From Curtobacterium sp. MCSS17_007 (GTDB taxonomy: Bacteria > Actinomycetota > Actinomycetes > Actinomycetales > Microbacteriaceae): DNA of 64,000 bases. A program made the position numbers and the translations under genes. The stretch lies in contig NZ_CP126257.1 in NCBI RefSeq assembly GCF_003234175.2, forward strand, positions 2,232,001 to 2,296,000. The letters run 5' to 3'. The notes beneath the pieces are model-generated. The model was not told the origin of the DNA. It did not search any database and saw only the letters and a list, made by a program, of their open reading frames with translations. Positions 8,686 to 19,347 of the stretch are shown here, in pieces; the stretch's first letter is position 1, and each line of letters opens with the position of its first letter.

Positions 8686-9809
8686 ATGGTGACGAGCAGC
8701 GCCTCGAGCGCCAGCAGTGCCGCGACGTTCGCCGCGATCCGCTGGCGTGCGAGCGCGACGGCGTCGAGCACCTCGAGCGCCGCGGCCGGCGGCACGACCT
8801 CGAGCGTGCGGTCGAGCTGCTCGCGCATCGCCAGGTTCACGGGTTCGGCGGGCGCTCCGAGTCCGAGCAGCAGCAGGTCCCGGTAGAGCGAGGACACGTC
8901 CACGAGGATGCGGTCGAGCCCGTCGCGCAGGCTGCGGGTGGCACGGCGCTTCTGGTCTTCCTCGAGCGCGCGCAACTGTGAGCGGAGCGCGGGCGGCACG
9001 GTCCCGCCGGGTTCGACGCCGAGCGACCGGAGCGCCGCGTCCCGTTCCTCGCTGTCACGCTGCTGCGTGATGGCCTTCGCGTCCTCGTCCGCGACGGCCA
9101 GCAGTTCGGCGGCCGCCATCACGGCGTCGCCGACCGACCGGACACCGAGCACCGTCTCCAGCGTCCGACGTCGGCGGTCACGGGCGTCCTCGCTCGTCGC
9201 GAGGCGCTGCGCCATGCCGATGTGGCTCTGCGCCTGTCGGGCGGCGTCGGTCGCGAGGGCACGATCCACCCCGGTGCGGGCGACGATGAGGTCGGCAACC
9301 GACTCGATGCCCGGCACCCGCAGGCGGACCGAGCGGACGCGTGAGCGGATGGTGGGCAGCAGGTCGGCCTCACTCGGGGCGCAGAGGATCCACACCGTGC
9401 GCTCGGGCGGCTCCTCGAGCGCCTTGAGCAGCAGGTTGGAGGTGCGCTCGGTCATGCGGTCGGCGTCCTCGATGATGACCACGCGGTAGCGCCCGACCGA
9501 CGGCGAGTAGTGGGACGAGGTGACCAGCTGGCGGATCTCGTCGATGGTGATGATCACGCGCTGGGTGGTCAGGACGGAGACGTCCGGATGGGTGCGCGCG
9601 GTGATCTGCTGCAGGGTGTGGTCGTCGTCCGGGCCGGCGCCGACGAGTGCTGCGGCGAAGGCGGCGGCGACGTTCGACCTGCCGGACCCGGGCGGTCCGG
9701 TGATGAGCCACGAGTGCGTCATCCCGCCGGTGCCGTCGGGCGCCTCGGCCGCACTGCGCAGGGCCGCGACCGCTTCCTCTTGACCGGTCAGGCCGTCCCA
9801 CACGCTCAC
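8667..9809 (-). CDS. holB: DNA polymerase III subunit delta'
   Basis: The 380-residue clamp-loader subunit resembles DnaX in its AAA+ core. The P-loop is GPPGSGRSN, where the usual Lys-Thr/Ser is replaced; delta' normally does not hydrolyse ATP, so this fits. Further core motifs are ITIDEIRQL, VIIEDADRM and LLLKALEEPPERT (sensor 1 region). It acts in the replisome clamp loader with DnaX and delta. It follows tmk by 25 bp in the topA-tmk-holB run, the usual actinobacterial order. Its stop codon lies inside the last unit of the 19-bp tandem repeat. Confidence 0.93.
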   Translation of the reverse strand: MSVWDGLTGQEEAVAALRSAAEAPDGTGGMTHSWLITGPPGSGRSNVAAAFAAALVGAGPDDDHTLQQITARTHPDVSVLTTQRVIITIDEIRQLVTSSHYSPSVGRYRVVIIEDADRMTERTSNLLLKALEEPPERTVWILCAPSEADLLPTIRSRVRSVRLRVPGIESVADLIVARTGVDRALATDAARQAQSHIGMAQRLATSEDARDRRRRTLETVLGVRSVGDAVMAAAELLAVADEDAKAITQQRDSEERDAALRSLGVEPGGTVPPALRSQLRALEEDQKRRATRSLRDGLDRILVDVSSLYRDLLLLGLGAPAEPVNLAMREQLDRTLEVVPPAAALEVLDAVALARQRIAANVAALLALEALLVTIARATR

Positions 9810-9834
9810 GGGGTCATCCTGTCAGCCGCCACCG

Positions 9835-10476
9835 TCACGCGGCGCCGTCGTCGATGCCGACGAGCGGACCCACCGCTGCGCGGATCGCGGACTGCACGGT
9901 GCCGGCTGAGGAGGACGCATCGACGACCAGGAACCGCTCGGGTTCCGCCGCCGCTGCGTCGAGGAACGCCCGGCGCACGGTCTCGTGGAACGTCGCCGCT
10001 TCCGACTCGAGCCGGTCGAAGGTGTCTCCGCGCGCCGCGGCGACCCGGGCGCGTCCGACCGTGACGTCGAGGTCGAGCAGCACGGTGAGGTCGGGTACGA
10101 GCCCGTCTGCCGCCCAGTCCGACACCGAGCGGACGCGGTCGGCGCCGAGGCCCCTGGCGACCCCCTGGTACGCCACGGACGAGTCGATGTACCGGTCCTG
10201 CAGCACGACCTCGCCGCGGTCGAGCGCCGGTCGCACGACCGTCTCGACGTGGTGGGCGCGGTCGGCCGCGTAGAGCAGCGCCTCGGCACGCGGCGCCACG
10301 TGGCCCCGCTCGTGCAGCACCATCTCGCGGATGCGCTGCCCGAGGTCCGTGCCGCCGGGCTCGCGCGTCCGGACGACCGTCCGACCGTGCTCCTCGAGCC
10401 ATACGGTGAGGAGTTCGGCCTGCGTCGTCTTGCCCGCGCCGTCCCCGCCCTCGAGGGTGATGAACCGCCCGGTCAC
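9835..10476 (-). CDS. tmk: Thymidylate kinase
   Basis: The 213-residue kinase phosphorylates dTMP to dTDP. P-loop EGGDGAGKTTQ at residues 9-19, the DRX motif QDRYIDSSVAYQGVARG, and REPGGTDLGQRIREM in the nucleotide-binding region identify it. The GTG start at 10476 overlaps the topA stop by four bases (GTGA), so topA and tmk are coupled. holB lies 25 bp downstream. Confidence 0.95.
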   Translation of the reverse strand: MTGRFITLEGGDGAGKTTQAELLTVWLEEHGRTVVRTREPGGTDLGQRIREMVLHERGHVAPRAEALLYAADRAHHVETVVRPALDRGEVVLQDRYIDSSVAYQGVARGLGADRVRSVSDWAADGLVPDLTVLLDLDVTVGRARVAAARGDTFDRLESEAATFHETVRRAFLDAAAAEPERFLVVDASSSAGTVQSAIRAAVGPLVGIDDGAA

Positions 10477-13238
10477 TTCTTCTTGGCCGCGGTCTTCCGA
10501 GCCGGCGCCTTCTTCTTGACCGGCCCCTTGGCGCGCTTGTCCGCGAGGAGCTGGACGGCCCGCGCGTGGTCGACCGATTCGACGTCCTCGCCGCGCGGGA
10601 TCGTTGCGTTCGTCTCACCGTCGGTCACGTACGGACCGAAGCGGCCGTCCTTCACCTTGATCGGCTTGCCCGACACCGGATCCGCCTCGAACTCCTTCAG
10701 GGCGGCGCTGGCCGCCCGACGGCCGCCGTACTTCGGCTGCGAGAACAGTTCGAGTGCGCCGGGCAGGTCGATGTCGAAGATCGCGTCCTCGCTCGGCAGG
10801 GTCCGCGTGTCCGTGCCCTTCTTGATGTACGGACCGTAGCGACCGTTCTGCGCCGTGATGTCCTCGCCGGACTCCGGGTCCTTGCCGACGACACGCGGCA
10901 GGTCGAGGAGCTTCAGCGCGGTCTCCAGGTCCACCGTCTGCGGGTCCATCGACTTGAACAGGGACGCGGTGCGCTCCTTCGGCGCGGCGGCCTTCTTCGT
11001 CGTCTTCTTCGCGGGTGTCTTCGCGCCCTTGGCCGTCGTCGTGGACGGCTCGGCAGCGGCGGGCGCCGCGGGCTCGACGACCTCGCCCGTCGACGGATCG
11101 ACCGTCGGCTCCGGCTCCGGGGCCCGCTCGGTCACGTAGGGACCGAAGCGGCCGTCCTTCGCCAGGACCTCCTTGCCCGTCTCCGGGTTGATCCCGACGA
11201 CGCGGTCACCGACGACCGGCGCGTCGACGAGTTCCTGCGCCTTCTCGGCGGTGAGTTCGTCGGGCGCCAGGTCCTCGGGGACGTTGACGCGACGCGGCTT
11301 CTCCGGGTCGTCGCTCGGCACCTCGATGTAGGGCCCGTAGCGACCGATGCGCAGGGTGAGCCCCGGTGCGAGCTCGACCGAGTTGATGTCGCGGGCGTCG
11401 ATCTCGCCGAGGTTGTCGATCACCGTCCGCAGGCCACGCTGGTCGCCGCCGCCGAAGTAGAACTCCTTGAGCCAGTCGACCCGGTCCTCGTCACCGCTCG
11501 CGATGCGGTCGAGGTCCTCTTCCATGCCGGCGGTGAAGTCGTACTGCACGAGGTCGGCGAAGTGGTCCTCGAGCAGACGGACCACGCTGAACGCGATCCA
11601 GTTCGGCACGAGGGCGCTCCCCCGCTGGCTGACGTACCCGCGGTCCATGATCGTCGAGATGATCGCCGCGTAGGTCGACGGACGACCGATGCCGAGCTCC
11701 TCGAGCGTCTTGACGAGGCTGGCCTCGGTGTAGCGCGGCGGAGCCGACGTGTCGTGGCCCTTCGCCTCGACCTCGCTGACGCCGAGGTGGTCGCCCTCGG
11801 ACATCTGCGGGAGCTTGGCGTCGTTCTCGCCGGCGCCGTGGCGCTCCTCGTCGCGGCCTTCCTCGTACGCGTTGAGGAACCCGCGGAAGGTGATCACCGT
11901 GCCCGACGCGGTGAACTCCGCGTCGGTCCCGTTCGCGGTCGAGGCGATGCCCGCGACCGGCTCCGGGGAGGTGATCCCGAGGACGACCGACGCGGTCGAA
12001 CCCTTCGCGTCCGCCATCTGGGACGCAACGGTGCGCTTCCAGATCAGGTCGTAGAGCTTCCAGTCGTTGCCCCGCAGCACGCCGTCCATCTCGGAGGGGG
12101 TGCGGAAGGTGTCACCCGCGGGACGGATCGCCTCGTGGGCCTCCTGCGCGTTCTTGCTCTTGCCCGCGTAGCTGCGTGGCTTGTCCGGGATCGTCTCCGA
12201 GCCGTACAGCGACGACGCCTGCTTGCGTGCGGCGGTCACCGCCTGCTGCGACAGGGACGACGAGTCCGTACGCATGTAGGTGATGTGGCCGTTCTCGTAG
12301 AGCGACTGGGCGACGCTCATCGTCTGGCGCGCGGAGAAGCGGAGCTTGCGCGCGGCCTCCTGCTGCAGGGTCGACGTGGTGAACGGTGCCGCCGGGCGGC
12401 GGGTGTACGGCTTCGACTCGACACTGCGCACGACGGCGTCGCCGGAGCCCTCGAGCACCGCGGTGAGTGCGGCCGCCGAGGCCTCGTCCAGCCGGACGGC
12501 GTCGCCCTTGAGCGCGCCGCGGTCGTCGAAGTCGCGGCCGGAGGCGACACGGGTGCCCTGCAGGCGCGCCAGTCGGGCCGTGAACGCCGCGTCGCCGACC
12601 TTCTCGAACCGCGCGGTCAGGTCCCAGTAGTTCGCGGAAACGAACGCCAGGCGCTCACGCTCGCGGTCGACGACGAGACGGGTCGCGGCGGACTGCACGC
12701 GGCCTGCGGACAGCCCCGGGCCGACCTTGCGCCAGAGCACCGGCGAGACCTCGTACCCGTACAGGCGGTCGAGGATGCGCCGGGTCTCCTGCGCGTCGAC
12801 GAGCGCCGTGTCGAGCTCACGGGTGGCCTCCTGCGCGCGCTGGATGGCCTCCTTCGTGATCTCGTGGAACACCATGCGCTTGACGGGCACCTTCGGCTTG
12901 AGGACCTGGAGCAGGTGCCACGCGATGGCCTCGCCCTCGCGGTCTTCATCGGTTGCGAGGTAGAGCTCGTCGGCGTCCTTGAGCGCCCGCTTCAGCTCGG
13001 TGACCGTCTTCTTCTTCGCGTCGGAGACGACGTAGTAGGGCTCGAAGCCGTTGTCGACGTCGACCGAGAACTTGCCGAGCGAGCCCTTCTTGAGCTCGGC
13101 GGGCAGGTTCTTGGGCTCGACGAGGTCGCGGATGTGTCCGACGGACGCCTGGACCTCGTACCCGTCGCCGAGGTATTGCGCGATCGTCTTCGCCTTCGCA
13201 GGGCTCTCGACGATCACGAGCTTCTTCGTGCCTGGCAC
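10473..13238 (-). CDS. topA: DNA topoisomerase I
   Basis: The 921-residue type IA topoisomerase relaxes negative supercoils. The TOPRIM domain opens with LVIVESPAKAKT (catalytic Glu) and carries DEDREGE; the active-site Tyr is Y321 in ITYMRTDS. The C-terminal half has four repeats with an FGPYV/YGPYI core, the zinc-less actinobacterial form, and ends in a Lys-rich tail (KKKAPARKTAAKKK) likely to bind DNA. The GTG start 13238 is chosen from the conserved N-terminus and AAGGAG four bases upstream. Oddly, the reading frame stays open upstream into the tadE-like gene. A TATGGT box lies at 13329-13334 (complement). Confidence 0.96.
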   Translation of the reverse strand: MPGTKKLVIVESPAKAKTIAQYLGDGYEVQASVGHIRDLVEPKNLPAELKKGSLGKFSVDVDNGFEPYYVVSDAKKKTVTELKRALKDADELYLATDEDREGEAIAWHLLQVLKPKVPVKRMVFHEITKEAIQRAQEATRELDTALVDAQETRRILDRLYGYEVSPVLWRKVGPGLSAGRVQSAATRLVVDRERERLAFVSANYWDLTARFEKVGDAAFTARLARLQGTRVASGRDFDDRGALKGDAVRLDEASAAALTAVLEGSGDAVVRSVESKPYTRRPAAPFTTSTLQQEAARKLRFSARQTMSVAQSLYENGHITYMRTDSSSLSQQAVTAARKQASSLYGSETIPDKPRSYAGKSKNAQEAHEAIRPAGDTFRTPSEMDGVLRGNDWKLYDLIWKRTVASQMADAKGSTASVVLGITSPEPVAGIASTANGTDAEFTASGTVITFRGFLNAYEEGRDEERHGAGENDAKLPQMSEGDHLGVSEVEAKGHDTSAPPRYTEASLVKTLEELGIGRPSTYAAIISTIMDRGYVSQRGSALVPNWIAFSVVRLLEDHFADLVQYDFTAGMEEDLDRIASGDEDRVDWLKEFYFGGGDQRGLRTVIDNLGEIDARDINSVELAPGLTLRIGRYGPYIEVPSDDPEKPRRVNVPEDLAPDELTAEKAQELVDAPVVGDRVVGINPETGKEVLAKDGRFGPYVTERAPEPEPTVDPSTGEVVEPAAPAAAEPSTTTAKGAKTPAKKTTKKAAAPKERTASLFKSMDPQTVDLETALKLLDLPRVVGKDPESGEDITAQNGRYGPYIKKGTDTRTLPSEDAIFDIDLPGALELFSQPKYGGRRAASAALKEFEADPVSGKPIKVKDGRFGPYVTDGETNATIPRGEDVESVDHARAVQLLADKRAKGPVKKKAPARKTAAKKK

Positions 13239-13718
13239 GTGACTCCTTGATCGATGGTGCGTGCCGGCCCTGGACCGCAGCGGTGTCCGGGTCGACCGGG
13301 ACAACGGTGACCGGGGGCCGACGTGCACACCATACACACACTGTTCGCACGACCCGGCTGCGGGACCGGCGACCGCGACTGCGCTCACGGCGAACGGTCG
13401 CGACCCGGCGACCACCCGTACCCGGGCGGTCACCCCCGCGGTCGCACAGGCGGCGAGCACGGTGCCGTTCGCCGTGGCGACCCGAGCTGCCAGGGGGCAC
13501 GGATCGCCCGCGACACGTCCGACCAGGACCGCCGCGGCCGCGAGGGCGGCGGCGTCGGCCGAGGTCCGGGCGCGTGCGTCGAGCACGCGCGTACGCGCTC
13601 CGCCGAGCGCGGTGGTCCCGACGACGAGCGCGACGGCGACGACCGCGACGAGGAGGACCGTCGCCGATCCTCGCTCGTCGCCCGCCGCGGCCGGGAGCGC
13701 CCTGGCCACCGGGCTCAC
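13239..13718 (-). CDS. TadE-like (Rv3654c-type) pilus-associated protein, no stop before topA
   Basis: GTG 13718 overlaps the tadE stop as GTGA. The product has a short start, GDERGSATVLLVAVVAVALVV (class III prepilin-like cleavage region plus membrane helix), then an Ala-rich domain with two Cys (GDPCPLAARVAT and LAACATAGV), ending naturally near 13353 at VAGPAAG. This is the helicase/secretion-neighbourhood TadE-like family of about 120 residues. Unusually there is no in-frame stop: the frame continues for about 40 unconserved codons into topA. Either a fusion is made, or the end is altered by mutation or sequencing error. Confidence 0.7.
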
Positions 13719-14104
13719 CGGCCGCCCTCGGCCGCGCACCCGGTCGCCCGGAGCGGCAGGAGTGCGAACGGTCCGGGAGCCGAGCCCTGGACCACGACGC
13801 AGACCAGGCCGCCGCCGCGCCGCACGGTGGTCGACGCGCCGGGAGCGCCGCCTGCGAGGGCCGCGGCAGCCGCAGGGGCGTCGTCACGGCCGAGGGCCCG
13901 AGCCGTGACCGCCGCGACCGACTGGAACCGCCCGACGCGGTCGACGAGCACGACCCCGGCCACCAGCGACACGAGCACGAGCACCACGACGGGCAGCGCG
14001 ACCGCGAACTCGACGCTCACGCTGCCCTCGTCCGCCGCGCCCCGGCCCGGCGTCGCCCCGGTCACCGCGTCCCCTGGCAGCGCGCCACCCGTCGCCGTGC
14101 TCAC
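13715..14104 (-). CDS. TadE family pilus assembly protein
   Basis: The 129-residue protein has EGSVSVEFAVALPVVVLVLV, the typical TadE N-terminal segment with the conserved Glu and one membrane helix, then a small extracytoplasmic domain with two Cys (GLVCVVV and RATGCAAE). TadE-like pseudopilins help assemble Flp/Tad pili. GTG 14104 overlaps the DUF4244 stop as GTGA and its own stop overlaps the next GTG, so the cluster is tightly coupled. Confidence 0.85.
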   Translation of the reverse strand: MSTATGGALPGDAVTGATPGRGAADEGSVSVEFAVALPVVVLVLVSLVAGVVLVDRVGRFQSVAAVTARALGRDDAPAAAAALAGGAPGASTTVRRGGGLVCVVVQGSAPGPFALLPLRATGCAAEGGR

Positions 14105-14307
14105 GGGACGAGCGCTCCGCGGACGAGGTCGGTCAGGATCTGCTGGACCTCTCCCGAGCGCATCACCGCGACGAGGACGCCGGCGAAGGCGACCGCCGCC
14201 AGGATGACGACCGCGTACTCCGCCGTCGCCGAGCCGCGGTCGTCGATCGATCGGCGCAGCACTCGTACCACCCGTGTCCGTCGCCGAGGAGTCGTACTGT
14301 CGGTCAT
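14101..14307 (-). CDS. DUF4244 protein, Flp-pilin-like
   Basis: A 68-residue protein with a basic N-terminus followed by RGSATAEYAVVILAAVAFAG: Gly-Ser-Ala-Thr-Ala-Glu-Tyr then a hydrophobic helix. This is the Flp prepilin pattern, with the Glu-Tyr pair after the presumed peptidase site. It is the likely major pilin of the Tad cluster. GGAAGGGG lies about eight bases before the ATG. No prepilin peptidase gene is in the window. Confidence 0.85.
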   Translation of the reverse strand: MTDSTTPRRRTRVVRVLRRSIDDRGSATAEYAVVILAAVAFAGVLVAVMRSGEVQQILTDLVRGALVP

Positions 14308-14391
14308 GGTCGTTCCCCTTCCTCTGTGGTGCTCCCACGATCGCCGACCCGGCCGCGCCGGTGCCCCGTCCCGGTGCGATCTGTGGACGGC

Positions 14392-15249
14392 TCAGCGGAG
14401 ACCACCGACGGTGGAGGACAGGACTCCGACCACGACGGGCACGACCCCGACCAGGACGAACGCCGGCAGCACGCACACCCCGAGCGGCAGCACGAGACGC
14501 ACGGCCAGACGCTCCGCCGCGGCCAGTCCCGCCGCCGCCGCGTCGTCACGGACGTCCTCCGCGGCCGCCCGGAGCATGGCGGCTGCCGGCACGCCGGCCC
14601 GGCGAGCCAGGTCCAGCACAGCACGCACCCGTTCGGCCTCCGCCGCCTCCCGGGAGTCGTCCTGCGGACGCCCGGTCACGGCGAGCGCCGCGTGCACGGT
14701 CTGCTCGGCAGCGGACCACGGGCCTCCGCCGGACAGCGCGACCGCCCACGCGTCGAGGACGATGCCCGGCACGTGCCCGTCCGGCGTCGCACTGCGGACG
14801 AGTCGTCGCGCCCACCGCTGCCCGGCGACCACCAGGCCCACCGCGAGGATGCAGCACACCCAGCCCAGCGGACGGGTGAGGAGCACCCCGAGGGCGTCCG
14901 GGCCCCACGTCGACCCCAGCCCGAGCCCGAAGACCGGCAACGCGAGCACCACCCGCGCGCTCGTCCGTGGTCCGGCGAGGGCGACCCGGACCGCCCGGTC
15001 CGCCGCGGCGCTCCGCCGCATCGCCGACGCCAGCGACCGCAGGGCGACCGCGGAGGGGGCCCCGGTCCGGTCCGCGACGTCGAGCACCGCCCGCACGTCA
15101 CACCACGCCGGCGTGTCCGCGTCCGGCCGGCCACCGACGAGCATCCAGGCCCGCGGTGACGGCACCCCGGACGCGACGAGCACCGCCACCTGTTCGAGCG
15201 TGCGCGCGACCGCCACCGGGTCGCGCTGTGCCGCAGGTCCGCGGGTCAC
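14392..15249 (-). CDS. Type II secretion system F family protein (TadB/TadC-like)
   Basis: The 285-residue membrane protein has helices near the middle and C-terminus and the T2SSF pattern of a cytoplasmic helical domain (AWAVALSGGGPWSAAEQTV ... ERVRAVLDLARRAGVPAAAML). It should be the inner-membrane platform of the Tad pilus. Only one F-type gene is present, where Mycobacterium has two (TadB and TadC), so this system is reduced or the protein acts as a homo-oligomer. GTG 15249 overlaps the tadA stop (GTGA). Confidence 0.8.
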   Translation of the reverse strand: MTRGPAAQRDPVAVARTLEQVAVLVASGVPSPRAWMLVGGRPDADTPAWCDVRAVLDVADRTGAPSAVALRSLASAMRRSAAADRAVRVALAGPRTSARVVLALPVFGLGLGSTWGPDALGVLLTRPLGWVCCILAVGLVVAGQRWARRLVRSATPDGHVPGIVLDAWAVALSGGGPWSAAEQTVHAALAVTGRPQDDSREAAEAERVRAVLDLARRAGVPAAAMLRAAAEDVRDDAAAAGLAAAERLAVRLVLPLGVCVLPAFVLVGVVPVVVGVLSSTVGGLR

Positions 15250-16304
15250 GCGTCGGCGGTCCCGCCGACCGGCCGGACCTCGAGCCGCCCGTCCCGGTCG
15301 ACCGCGAAGGCCCCGACGGCGACGACGCCCCGCCACGACGACCTGCGCTCGACGTGCACGACGAGGTCCACGGCGCTGACGACCTGACGGGCGAGTGCCT
15401 GCGGTCCGAGTCCGGCGAGCGCACCGAGTGCCTCGAGACGCGCCGCGACGTCGAGCACGCCGTTGGCGTGCAGGGTCCCGGCGCCGGCGTGCCCCGTGTT
15501 CAGCGCACCGAGGAGCTCACGGACCTCGGCGCCACGGCACTCCCCCACGACCAGGCGGTCCGGTCGCATGCGCAGGGCTTCGCGCACGAGGCGGTCGAGG
15601 GCGATGGCTCCGGCCCCCTCGGTGTTCGCCTGGCGCGCCTCGAGCGTGACGACGTGGGGGTGCTCCACGCGGAGCTCGGCGACGTCCTCGACGGTGATGA
15701 TGCGCTCGTCGTGCGGCACGCTCCCGAGGACGGCCGCGAGCACGGTGGTCTTGCCGCTCCCCGTCGCGCCGGTGACCAGGACGTTCCGCCGCTCCTCCAC
15801 CGCACGGTCGAGGACGGTGCGGGGGACGGACCGGAAGGCGCCCAGCCGCTCGAGCTCGGCGAGGGTCGGTCGCTCGGGTCGGGGCAGGCGGATGGACAGC
15901 GCCGTGCCACCGACCGAGACCGGTGCGAGGACGACGTGCACCCGGACGCCGTCACCGTGTCGGACGTCCGCGCAGGGTGTGGTCTCGTCGACGTGCCGCC
16001 CACCCACGGCGACGAGTTCCGACGCGAGCGCACGCACCCGCCGTTCGGACAGCTCGGGACGCACCCGCTCGAGCCCCCGCCCCCGGTCGACCCACGTGCC
16101 GCGTCCACCGAGCACCAGGACGTCGGTGGTGGCAGCGTCACCGACGAGCCCCGCGAGCTCCTCGAAGGCGGCTACGTCGAGCGTCCGCCGTCGGCGGGAG
16201 CGGGCGGCGCCGGGCAGGAACGGGACCGCGGAGGGGTCGGCCGCCCAGCCGCGGTCCCCCAGGTCCCGCTCGGTCGCAGGGACCTCGGCTCGGTGTCGGT
16301 GCAT
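15246..16304 (-). CDS. tadA: Tad pilus/secretion ATPase (TadA/CpaF family)
   Basis: The 352-residue ATPase powers assembly of the Flp/Tad pilus. Walker A GATGSGKTT, Asp-box-like ITVEDVAELR, and Walker B LVVGECRGAEV are followed by the His-box GHAGAGTLHAN. It lacks the long N-terminal extension of CpaF. A TACCGT -10 box (16312-16317, complement) stands exactly seven bases before ATG 16304, with no ribosome site, so the mRNA is probably leaderless. It heads the cluster tadA, tadC-like, DUF4244, tadE, tadE-like. Divergent from the 6C RNA and acs region. Confidence 0.88.
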   Translation of the reverse strand: MHRHRAEVPATERDLGDRGWAADPSAVPFLPGAARSRRRRTLDVAAFEELAGLVGDAATTDVLVLGGRGTWVDRGRGLERVRPELSERRVRALASELVAVGGRHVDETTPCADVRHGDGVRVHVVLAPVSVGGTALSIRLPRPERPTLAELERLGAFRSVPRTVLDRAVEERRNVLVTGATGSGKTTVLAAVLGSVPHDERIITVEDVAELRVEHPHVVTLEARQANTEGAGAIALDRLVREALRMRPDRLVVGECRGAEVRELLGALNTGHAGAGTLHANGVLDVAARLEALGALAGLGPQALARQVVSAVDLVVHVERRSSWRGVVAVGAFAVDRDGRLEVRPVGGTADA

Positions 16305-16607
16305 GCCGGCGACGGTAGGACGTCCGACCGCTTCGTCCGCAGGAGTTCGTACGTCCTGTGGACCAGCCCCGGACTCCGCCGGCGTCGGACTCTTTTGTAC
16401 CCCGGAACGCAAAGCCGTACCCCGTTCGGCTCCTGTGATGCGCGCCCAGACCACGTCGTCGGCAGGCCTCGTGTCCGCTCGACGCGGGCACGCTCACGGG
16501 TGGGCGGGCCGACGGGACCGTGCAGCGAAGGCGTGGACAGTTCTGTCCACCGTTCGGCACCAGGACGCGGATCGTCCGACCGCCGCGACGCCCGCTACCC
16601 GACGGTC
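16305..16607. other. Intergenic region between tadA and the 6C RNA
   Basis: No coding sequence is supported on either strand. It contains a short perfect dyad GTGGACAG-TT-CTGTCCAC (16533-16550) that could be an operator, and the tadA promoter at its left edge. Otherwise nothing recognised. Confidence 0.5.
16533..16550. promoter_or_regulatory. Dyad GTGGACAG-TT-CTGTCCAC, possible operator
   Basis: Perfect 8-bp inverted repeat with a two-base centre, in the tadA / 6C RNA intergenic space. No other copy was noticed. Too short a loop for a stable hairpin, so a protein-binding site is the likelier role; the protein is unknown. Confidence 0.35.
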
Positions 16608-16612
16608 GTCGC

Positions 16613-16712
16613 ACAAAAAGAAGAGGCGGCACCGGTTGGGGGGAACTGGTGCCGCCTGACATCGGAGGATTGGGGGGAATCCGACCCGGTGCCGCCGGAA
16701 ACGAGTCCGGCA
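16613..16712 (-). ncRNA. 6C small RNA (actinobacterial, two C6-loop hairpins)
   Basis: On the minus strand two hairpins each expose a loop of exactly six C: stem 16667-16671/16678-16682 with loop 16672-16677, and stem 16624-16637/16644-16657 with loop 16638-16643. The second stem (14 bp, one G-U) is followed by TCTTCTTTTTG (T-run 16615-16619) and is an intrinsic terminator. This is the defining structure of the 6C RNA motif. A TACAGT -10 box (16719-16724) and TTGCCG -35 (16744-16749, 19-bp spacer) give a start near 16712. In M. tuberculosis the 6C RNA (B11) also lies next to the Tad cluster. C-rich loops are thought to pair with G-rich ribosome-binding sites of target mRNAs. Confidence 0.88.
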
Positions 16713-16718
16713 GGAACC

Positions 16719-16749
16719 ACTGTACCCCATGAACACCCCAGCTCGGCAA
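16719..16749 (-). promoter_or_regulatory. Promoter of the 6C RNA
   Basis: TTGCCG (16744-16749) and TACAGT (16719-16724), both read on the minus strand, are separated by 19 bp. They sit directly upstream of the 6C hairpins and point away from acs. Confidence 0.6.
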
Positions 16750-16858
16750 CCCCCTGCCGCGGGATCGCCCGTCACGGTGGCACCGGGGCCGCGGGCGGTG
16801 GCGGACCGAGGGGTAGTCTCCGACTGCACCCCAGCCGCAACGATGCGAGAGGACACCG

Positions 16859-18811
<1,953 letters not shown>

Positions 18812-18818
18812 CGGGAAC

Positions 18819-18864
18819 GACGCGAGCCGCGCCTCCCGTCCGGTCGGGAGGCGCGGCTCGCGTC
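18819..18864. terminator. GACGGGAGGC-family palindrome between acs and ridA (bidirectional terminator)
   Basis: Perfect 20-bp stem (18819-18838 / 18845-18864) with a six-base loop, lying between the convergent acs and RidA genes. The inner arms GCGCCTCCCG and CGGGAGGCGC match the intergenic palindrome family. No T-run on either side. Confidence 0.8.
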
Positions 18865-18885
18865 ACGTGCGTCGCTGACGGTCCG

Positions 18886-19347
18886 TCAGTCGGCCAGTTC
18901 CACCACCAGCTCGACCTCGACCGGCGCGTCCAGCGGGAGCACGGCCACGCCCACCGCGCTGCGCGCGTGGACACCGGCGTCCCCGAAGACCTCGCCGACC
19001 AGGGTCGACGCCCCGTTGGCGACGGCCGGCTGGCCGGTGAACGACGGGTCCGAGGCGACGAACACCGTCACCTTGACGACCCGGGCGACGCGGTCCAGGG
19101 ACCCGGCGACGGACTGCACGGCCGCGAGGGCGTTCAGCGCGGCGACGCGCGCCTCGGTGGTGGCGGTCTCGGCGTCGACCCCGCCCCCGACCTTGCCCGT
19201 GACCGGCAGCGCGCCGTCGACGAAGGGCAGCTGCCCGGCCGTGTACACGTACTGCCCGGTGACGACGGCGGGCACGTAGGCGGCGACGGGGGCCGCGACC
19301 GCGGGGATGGTCAGCCCGAGCTCGGCGAGTCGGTCGGCGACGGTCAC
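18886..19347 (-). CDS. RidA (YjgF/YER057c) family protein
   Basis: The 153-residue protein matches the Rid family: TGQYVYTAGQLPFVDG, then VTVFVASDPSFTGQPAVANGA and a C-terminal RSAVGVAVLPLDAPVEVEL. RidA enzymes hydrolyse reactive enamine/imine intermediates of PLP enzymes; the canonical Arg (in RxA near the C-terminus) is visible as ARSAVGV, so activity is plausible though this is a longer, RidA-like subgroup. GTG 19347 overlaps the DUF4177 stop as GTGA. Confidence 0.85.
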   Translation of the reverse strand: MTVADRLAELGLTIPAVAAPVAAYVPAVVTGQYVYTAGQLPFVDGALPVTGKVGGGVDAETATTEARVAALNALAAVQSVAGSLDRVARVVKVTVFVASDPSFTGQPAVANGASTLVGEVFGDAGVHARSAVGVAVLPLDAPVEVELVVELAD

